From NCBI RefSeq assembly GCF_018812025.1, contig NC_063058.1, forward strand, positions 23,405,797-23,469,796: a stretch of DNA of 64,000 bases, in the 5' to 3' direction. The notes beneath the pieces were generated by a model. It ran no database searches. It had not been told where the DNA came from and was given only the letters and a program-made list of their open reading frames with translations. Within the stretch, counting starts at the first letter, position 1. The number at the start of each line of letters is the position of its first letter. Positions 57,501-64,000 of this stretch are shown here, piece after piece. The stretch comes from Megalobrama amblycephala (lineage: Eukaryota > Chordata > Actinopteri > Cypriniformes > Xenocyprididae). The translations under genes and the position numbers were made by a program.

Positions 57501-60500
57501 CTAACACTTTACAATAAGGTTCATTAGTTAACATTAGTTAACTACATTAGTTAGCATAAACGAATAATGAACTGCACTTATACAGCATTTATTAATCTTT
57601 ATTAATGTTAATTTTAACATTTACTAATGCATTATTAAAATCTTGTTAACATTAACGTTAATGCACTGTGAACTAACATGAACAAACAATGAACTAGCTA
57701 CTGTATTTTCATTAACTAATATTAACAAAGATTAATAAATACAGTAACTGTCAGGGTTCTGTCACTTCTGTCTAGTTTATTTCTTGGTTTCGTGACAGAC
57801 CCCTGACACTCCCGTTCTTGCCCTGTTTTTGTGTGAGCGTATGGTCTCGAGTGTTCTTGTCTGCGTGTCTTGTTTCATGTTGGGAGCGTGGCGTTTGGAT
57901 TCCGGCACTCATGTCTAGTTTGGGTTCGGGTTTGTGTCAGGATTCGGACACTCGTGCTCCCAGTCCTGTCTTTATTGTGAGCGCACGGTCGAGTGTTCTT
58001 TCACTTGCTGTGCGTTCTTGTATCATGTTTTGTTTAGCGTCTGGTCGGTTCTTATCGGCCAGGCGCTCTTGTATTGTCATGTTTTGTATAGCACGTGGTT
58101 TGTTTCCACCTGCCGCGTGCTTTCATGTTGTGTTTGTCTTATGTTGTGTAGCACGCAGTCTGTGTTTCACGGGCTGCGTGCTCTCATGTTGTCTTGTTTT
58201 TGTGTGAACACGTGGCTTATGAGTTTTCATAGTCGCGTGTTCATGTCTGGTCTTGTGTAAGCACATGGTTTGTGATTTGTCTTCATTGGCCATGTGCTTG
58301 TGTTTTTGTTATGTTTGGTGTGAGCACATGGCTTGTCATGTGTTTCTTTGTGCCATGTGCTCTCATGTCTATTGTCTTGACCCCACCCATCTTGTTACCT
58401 GATTATTGGTTGATTTGCCCCTCCCTCGTTACCTGCCTTGTTTGCTCTCCTATCCATGGGTTTCAAAGACGTCACTTCCGCTATGCCCGCCGCCATATTT
58501 GTGACCGGTCAGAGCTGTGCGCTCTGTTTAAGTCTATGGTGACAGCAGCTACAACTACCAGAGGAAGGCCAACAAAACGCTCTCGGAAGGTTCACAACTA
58601 ATTTACAATATGTCTGGGATATGTGGTGCTGTTAGCCGTTTCAACAGTCGTCAGAACTACAAATTTATTTGATCCCAAAGGAGTTAGATCGGCGGAATTA
58701 TTGGCTTCATTCAGAAAGGACCACACCACTGGCAGCCAAACAGCAATGCACAACATTAATAACTGCTGGGACTGTCATTTACATAACATTATAATTGTAT
58801 ACAATATTGTATTAAAATATTGTGAATTCTAGTTGCTGTGTTTCGGCGTGTTATTACAGGATGAACAAATTAACGACACGAGCTGACTACATTACTTAGT
58901 TCAAGTACATGCGTGCATGATTTTGTGCAAATACAAGTTGTTATATTATTTTTATTTTGTATTAATATCTGGATTATTTTATATAGGATGTGTTCCGTTG
59001 AGTTAATTAACTTTGTTTACGGGTTTTTATTCTCTTCAGCTTCAGCGTGCGCAGCTCAAACAGCAATGATTAAGTCATTAAAATGTTTACAGTAATATTA
59101 AAACTTTCATATTTTTAAAAAAAAAATTATGCATTATTTTTAATAACTAGCTCTTATATTGTTCTCGTATTATATTCAGCAACACGTGGTTTGATTAATA
59201 AGGATCACGAACAATAACAGATTTTTTTCTCAAATCATCTCATTTTGATAGTATTATTTGAGCTGCATGCGCTGAATGAACATCCGTAAAATGAAGCGCT
59301 TTAAGTTAATTAACTCAACGGAACACATCCTATATAGGGTAATTCATATATATTTATACAAGATAGACATAAAATTACAACTTATATTTGCACAAAATCA
59401 TGCACGCATGTATTGTAATTACTAAGTAACGTAGTCAGCTCGCGTCGTGAATTTGTTCATCCTGTAATAACACGCCGAAACACAGCAACTAGAATTCACA
59501 ATATTTTAATACAATATTGTATACAATTATAATGTTATGTAAATGACAGTCCCAGCAGTTATTAATGTTGTGCATTGCTGTTTGGCTGCCAGTGGTGTGG
59601 TCCTTTCTGAATGAAGCCAATAATTCCGCCGATCTAACTCCTTTGGGATCAAATAAATTTGTAGTTCTGACGACTGTTGAAACGGCTAACAGCACCACAT
59701 ATCCCAGACATATTGTAAATTAGTTGTGAACCTTCCGAGAGCGTTTTGTTGGCCTTCCTCTGGTAGTTGTAGCTGCTGTCACCATAGACTTAAACAGAGC
59801 GCGCAGCTCTGACCGGTCACAAATATGGCGGCGATAGAATACAGTGACGTCACATGAAACCCATGGATAGAGGGTATGCACGTGACGTCACCGTCGACCG
59901 TTACGGCTGCGGTCACGTCCACTGAGTGGCAAAAGACTGAGCGGCAGCATTGGTTTTCAGCGTGAATGTCCCGAAAAACACACAAAACACATCCAAAACG
60001 GGAAAGAGCTTTGTGATTGACTGTACAAATAGCTTTGACACAAACCCTGAGGTATATATTTAAAGACCACCGAAAGCTACAGAAAAAAGAAGCAAATGGA
60101 TCACTGTAGGCTAATTCACAGAAACAAATTGACTTCAGCAGATAAACATGGATTTGCAGTAATCATTTTGTGTCAAATTGTTGGATTTTGAGGTAAAATC
60201 ATACCGTATATATTGTATTGTTATATATTATGTTATCTTATATTCTGCATAATTGGGTGTTTTTAAATAAACAACACTGACAAAAACTATACTATAAAAC
60301 TATATATGTTTTAAGGCTGGACAATATGACGATATAAAATTGATATAAGTGATTACGCGGATTTAAACCTACCTATATTGTAGTTATATAAAATATTCAC
60401 ATGCAGATTTGCTTTATGTGTCTCCCCGCCGTCGAAATCAGGCACATATAAATGTCAGGAAACACGATTCCTGGCTGCATGCAATATCCATGGATTAGGT

Positions 60501-62144
60501 TTATTTGACAAGTTGTAAGGAATACATTCAATTCCAACCTTTAGTGTAATTCGTCAGTTTTACTCGCGTTTTCGCAGTTTCCTCTATTAAATCCAGTCAC
60601 TCAGCAGCTTCTTTTGCCACTCAGTCCAGCTGAGGGAGCGCGCTTTCGGCGGGAAAGTGACGTCGATGCATACCCTCTATTTATTCTCCTTGTGTTTGCA
60701 GTCCTGTGCTGTTCGTCATCATATGTTTCCCTCTTGTAGCCAAGTCTAGTCAAGTTTTTGTCAAGTCTGTTTTTCCCCACGGGGTAGTTTTTGTTGTGTT
60801 TTATTTTTATTCATTTAATAAAAACCCATCCTCACTGCAATTGAGTCCTCATCATTCCTCCACCACCATACCTGACAGTAACAAATGTATTGCTCATGGT
60901 TAGTTCATGTTTGTTAAATGTTTAATTTATGAACCTTATTGTAAAGTGTTACCAAGAATTAGTAGACTGAAAAGTTAGGCTACTTATAGTCAGTAGAATG
61001 TCTGCATAAAAAGCATTAAAAAATAGTGTTAGCAGATATTAAGCAAACAGTCTACTAATATTTTACTGACTAGTAGTTGACCAGACATGTAGTTGCAAAG
61101 TTATTTACAGTAAGCAGAATGTCTAAAGTGGACATAAGTAAAATAAAGTGTTACTTATATTTGTGACACAATAAGGCCTGACCTCAGTCACCTAATAATT
61201 GTGTGTTTTACAATATGATGTTCACCAGATTGAACTTTCAGAAAAGTACCAAGGCAAGACCTGTGGAGTTTGTGGAAACTTCAACGGCAACAAGACTGAT
61301 GATTCATTTGACAAAGGTAAATCTCATTTTGATAAAATCAAAAGTAATTTATCGAATCATAATTTAATATGTTATCAAAACATTTAATTTGTATAGGTTT
61401 TAATGTGGACAAATGGAAAGTGTTTCCAACTGAATCATGTGAGGACATTAGTATTCATCCTAATGATCAGTGCGCAAACCAGGTATTATGATACAAAACT
61501 AAAGTTGTTATAATTTTAACAGATTTTGGAACTGTGCCTGAATTTCATGACGTAAACAATAAATATTTCATTTTTAATTGTTTTATATTTGGAACATTGG
61601 TATTGATATTTTTTGATATACTCAATGTAAAGATGAAAAAGAGATGTTATTCGAAATAACCAGAGTTTTTTCTGATTTTTTTTTTTATATATATATATAT
61701 ATTTATATTATAGACAAGCATTTGCCAGCAGCATCTCAGCAGTCCAGGGTTTAGTGACTGTTTTAATGTGATGGACATGGGTTCATATGAAAAAGCCTGT
61801 GTAGACGATTTGTGTCAATGTTACGGCAATCACAACTGTCTCTGCAACACGCTCACAGAGATTTCACGACAGTGCACACATGCTGGAGGAAAACCAGGAA
61901 CATGGAGAACAGACCAGCTCTGTCGTGAGTATGATAGACTAGGCTCTAAACAAATACAAATGATAGATAGATAGATAGATATTTTGTGAAATACTATTTC
62001 TTTTGTTCTGTGGAGCAGCAAAGTCATGTCCTCTAAACATGCAATACCTGGAGTGTGGTGGTCCGTGCAAGAACACCTGCTCAGATCCAGACGCAGACCT
62101 GCTTTGTAAAGAACATTGTGTGGACGGCTGTTTCTGCCCTGAAG
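54503..62144 (+). CDS. Gel-forming mucin (MUC2/MUC5-like), N-terminal part, continues past the window
   Basis: Nine exons with GT-AG ends and agreeing phases: 54503-54593, 54677-54736, 56711-56740, 56858-57125, 57253-57367, 61229-61316, 61397-61482, 61714-61924, 62019-62144 (358 codons, ending in phase 1). Residues 1-30 are a signal peptide with hydrophobic core [16 protein letters not shown]. 31-60 is a short linker in two small exons. 61-245 is VWD1 ([32 protein letters not shown] with the CGLCG-type motif). 247-316 is a C8 domain; 317-358 a TIL domain ([23 protein letters not shown]). This is the von Willebrand-like head that directs multimerisation of secreted mucins. No lesion is seen. 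The member (muc2 or muc5 paralog) cannot be fixed from the N-terminus by eye; otogelin-like proteins are less likely. Confidence 0.88.
54737..56710. other. Mucin intron 2: microsatellites and an old LINE-like repeat
   Basis: 54960-54995 is an ata/aag microsatellite. About 54995-55750 is repeat-derived (acactttatttatgggtgcc, then ttctggaccatttgaagttt), resembling a LINE 3' region, but no protein can be read. 55975-56110 shares gatgaacacctg and acttcagccacac-type text with the interior of 52775-54078. Confidence 0.45.
58450..59870. mobile_element. Palindrome with identical ORFs in both arms, THAP-like remnant
   Basis: Arms of ~570 bp (58450-59020 and 59300-59870) are near-perfect inverted copies. 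The 69-codon frames 58623-58832 (plus) and 59698-59489 (minus) encode identical peptides. Another frame starting at the ATG 58611 in each arm reads [20 protein letters not shown], then [16 protein letters not shown]. This resembles the start of a THAP zinc finger (Cys near the start, later Pro and Trp) as in P/Kolobok-type transposases, but broken. The spacer is ~280 bp. Confidence 0.6.
59869..60678. mobile_element. MITE with AGAGGGTATGCA ends
   Basis: AGAGGGTATGCACGTGACGTC at the left (first 20 bases considered) and, as reverse complement, AGAGGGTATGCATCGACGTC at the right. It directly abuts the palindrome's right end and lies within the solo LTR. A short frame near 59965 ([16 protein letters not shown]) may be a transposase N-terminus remnant. 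Confidence 0.65.
60955..61228. other. Rest of mucin intron 5
   Basis: Contains ctagtagttgac-type AT-rich text; no repeat boundary or exon before the acceptor at 61227-61228. Confidence 0.5.
61685..61705. repeat. (TA)n next to the exon 8 acceptor
   Basis: About 20 bases of ta repeat ending a few bases before the tatag acceptor of the C8 exon. Confidence 0.8.
61961..61981. repeat. (GATA)n microsatellite
   Basis: Five gata-type units in the intron before the TIL exon. Confidence 0.85.
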
Positions 62145-62597
62145 GTGAGAAATGATGGGGGAGGTTTTCTGCACCTAGATTAAGCAGATTGATGGGTCTA
62201 TTTTCACATGAAGCTTCTCCTTGCAAGAATATGCTTATCATGCTTCAAGTATTACATCAGCTGCAAGCAGAGTTTAAAGGGGTGGTTCATTAGTTTTTTT
62301 CTAGGCTTGATTGTGTTTATGGGGCCCAGTTTAACATGTCTTAATGCTTTGTTTAAAAAAAAAAAAAAAAAAATTGTATTTTTCATATATTTTACCTTTA
62401 TTCTACACCGCTGTTTCCATTGTCATTTGAATGGCTTATTTGACTTCCTGGTTCTATGATAACACTCCCTCCGAAATACGCAATGGGCTCAGATTGGTTA
62501 GCTGGCCCAGTGTATTGTGATTCGCTGAAGTGTCCGGAAAAGCCACGCCCCTTACCATTAGTTGTTACATTTGCTTAAGTGTAAATGTAAATAGAGT
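62145..62597. other. Mucin intron 9, first part, with a TTAA-type repeat start
   Basis: aaaggggtggttcattag at about 62276 follows a TTAA-like tttaa and is the known start of a fish MITE; its partner end was not found. A-run at 62356-62373. Confidence 0.4.
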
Positions 62598-63302
62598 ACC
62601 TCAGGGATGAGTGTTTTTGTATGCAAAACCCGGAAGCGAGTTAGCATTTTAGGACTTCCAGATCCATCGCCATAAAGTCTATGCATTTTTTGAATGGGTT
62701 TTTGTTAAATCGCCTGAAATAAGGTCTGTGGTTAACAAAGCCTCTAAATATTTTCTAGTTTTGATCTATGACATTAAACACACCAGTTATAACCCGCTTG
62801 TGATTTTATTAAAACCTTTATTGTGTCTTAAAAACAGCGGTTGATAAGTTGCTAAAAGGGACTACTTACTTTGGCGGGGACTTTAGACGTCATCATGGCA
62901 AACAGGACATTTGGACAGCATTTCTAATGAAAAAGTGGATAAGTATTCATACACAGCGCAGATCATAATCCTAATCTGTTTTTAAATAAAGTTGTTTTTT
63001 AAATAAAGTTTGAGGAAGCTTGGCGGTGGTGACGTTGATCATGGTGTGCTGTAGTCCGTTTATAGCCTACTGTTAGCTTTTTATATCTGACCACTTTATT
63101 TAGGCTTCAAAATGTATAAATGTTGTATTGATTATCTTCATAGACAAAACGTGTAGGTGTCATGACCCTTTGTTAAACACAGAGCTTACTTTTTGCGAAA
63201 TTTTCCAAAAGTCTATGGGAAAAATGCATGGGCTTTCGATCGAGGGAACCCGTGCGCCGCTAACTTCCGGGTTGGCCTACAAAAACATGTCATCCCTGAG
63301 GT
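62598..63302. mobile_element. MITE with CCTCAGGGATGA ends
   Basis: cctcagggatgagtgttttt at the left and ttttgtaggcc-/catccctgagg text (as reverse complement cctcagggatgacatgtttt) at the right, with paired acccggaag/cttccgggt blocks. About 705 bp. Left half has gccataaagtctatg matched by ctatgggaaaaatg on the right. Confidence 0.7.
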
Positions 63303-64000
63303 TCTTTATAATGGCGTCAATATTGCCGTATCAATAATAGATCGCAGTAATGATGAAGAGGGTCAAGCAGAACCTCTGCAAGCACGGTTTTTAAAGGACA
63401 TTTATGAATGGTAAGTGTTTCCGTTTGTATTTGTGCCAAAGTGTTTAGATATGCTGTCACTTGTACATGTTACTCAATATACGGTTTTATCCTGATTAAA
63501 GCTTTACTGTAGCCAAATACATGACTGAGTAGTAGCATTTTTGTAAAGGTATCGTTTAATTTATAGCATGAGCAACTGTTTGTCTATGAACATAGAAGTT
63601 GTTGGTGTTTGTTAGCGTTTGTTGGAGAAGTATGCAATAGAATTTAGCTAACTGGCTAGAGAAGCCAAACTGCACTGGTCTTTGTTTATGTCCTTGATGC
63701 AACCAAAAAATAGTAACATAACTATACATTTAAAAGACATGTACAAATAATAAACCATATAGTTTGGGGCCCATAAACAGCAGCTTCAGCTTTTAAAGTG
63801 GGAACTGCTTCATCTCTCCCTCAAGTTGTTTCAAACATGTATGAGTTTCTTCTGCTAAACACAACAGACAATATTTTGAAGAATGTGGGTAAGTTGCTGG
63901 TCCTCATTGACTTCCATAGTATAAAAAAGAAGATTTTTTTTTTTTTAAAGACTTCAGACCTCAAAATATCTTCTTATGTATTTAATTAAAGAAGGAAACA
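63303..64000. other. Mucin intron 9, remainder, no further exon recognised
   Basis: An open frame from 63193 to 63414 ends near a good splice donor (gaatg|gtaagt at 63410), but no mucin domain is encoded. 63770-63940 (caagttgtttcaaacatgta, attgacttccatagtat) is a repeat very common in cyprinids. Confidence 0.4.

Larger units (their letters stand above)
57749..60877 (+). mobile_element. Solo LTR of an LTR retroelement, itself interrupted
   Basis: TGTCAGGGTTCTG at the start and ATACCTGACA at the end (TG...CA with inverted tips). Exact GTAAC duplication at 57744-57748 and 60878-60882. The LTR proper is 57749-58449 plus 60679-60877 (~900 bp), with AATAAA near 60819 as polyadenylation signal. The first part contains a degenerate minisatellite (gagcacatggcttgt, ccatgtgctctcatgt; units of ~60-70 bp at about 58080-58375) that creates an artefactual Cys-rich frame. 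No gag, pol or primer-binding site remains. Retroelement family unknown. Confidence 0.85.
57498..60954. mobile_element. MITE with AACACTTTACAATAAGGTTC ends, split by a solo LTR
   Basis: Ends taacactttacaataaggtt and its complement. The MITE is 57498-57743 plus 60878-60954 around the LTR. AGAATTAG lies just outside both ends, consistent with an 8-bp duplication, though a few bases at the tips are uncertain. It sits in mucin intron 5. Confidence 0.65.

Noticed and set aside
57818..58260. Cys-rich 108-129 codon frames that look like a secreted protein
   Set aside because: They lie inside the solo LTR and come from a TGTGC/TCATGT-rich minisatellite; no family match and no start context.

Overview
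The window is repeat-dense nuclear DNA from a teleost fish. The mixture of inverted-repeat MITEs, the I-clade LINE and the tRNA-Pro relic fits a cyprinid (carp, barb or zebrafish relatives). That assignment rests on recognising repeat families and two host loci, not on a database search. A placeholder gap of exactly 1000 N lies at 15378-16377.

Layout. 1-3660: 5' end of a LINE ORF1 leaving on the minus strand, then a ~3.3 kb inverted-repeat structure holding a tandem duplication and a non-autonomous piggyBac with TTAA duplication. 3905-9163: an almost full-length I-clade LINE (gag-like ORF1; endonuclease/RT/RNase H ORF2 broken by one frameshift). 9164-18380: no host gene recognised. It holds a decayed Merlin (ISXO2/IS1016-type) transposase with introns, an unnamed transposon-associated DDE-like ORF cut by the gap, and several MITEs. 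18381-27595 (minus): saal1 in 12 exons with consistent GT-AG junctions and phases; exon 1 carries two single-base insertions. Its introns hold a CCA-ended tRNA-Pro relic and MITEs, including one TTAA element nested inside another. 30520-40650 (plus): the orphan 3' end of a gel-forming mucin, i.e. two versions of one 40-nt exon and then two cystine-knot (CTCK) exons with a frameshift near the C-terminus. Its introns hold a Tc1 element, large palindromes and hAT MITEs. 40660-54450: intergenic; MITEs, an LTR-like block, an L2-like LINE relic, a Tc1 deletion derivative, and a block paralogous to the orphan mucin intron. 54457-64000 (plus): the start of a second gel-forming mucin (TATA box, signal peptide, VWD1, C8, TIL), open at the window edge. 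Its intron 5 carries a three-level nested insertion: MITE, then solo LTR, then palindrome with THAP-like ORFs plus another MITE.

How the genes relate. saal1 encodes a helical-repeat protein unrelated to the mucins. The orphan tail and the intact mucin start lie in the same direction, and paralogous intron sequence links the two areas, so the locus looks like a decayed tandem array of secreted mucins beside saal1. The rest is mostly transposable elements, many showing exact target-site duplications (TTAA, TA, 8-bp hAT, 5-bp LTR). No CRISPR array, operon or prokaryotic feature is present.
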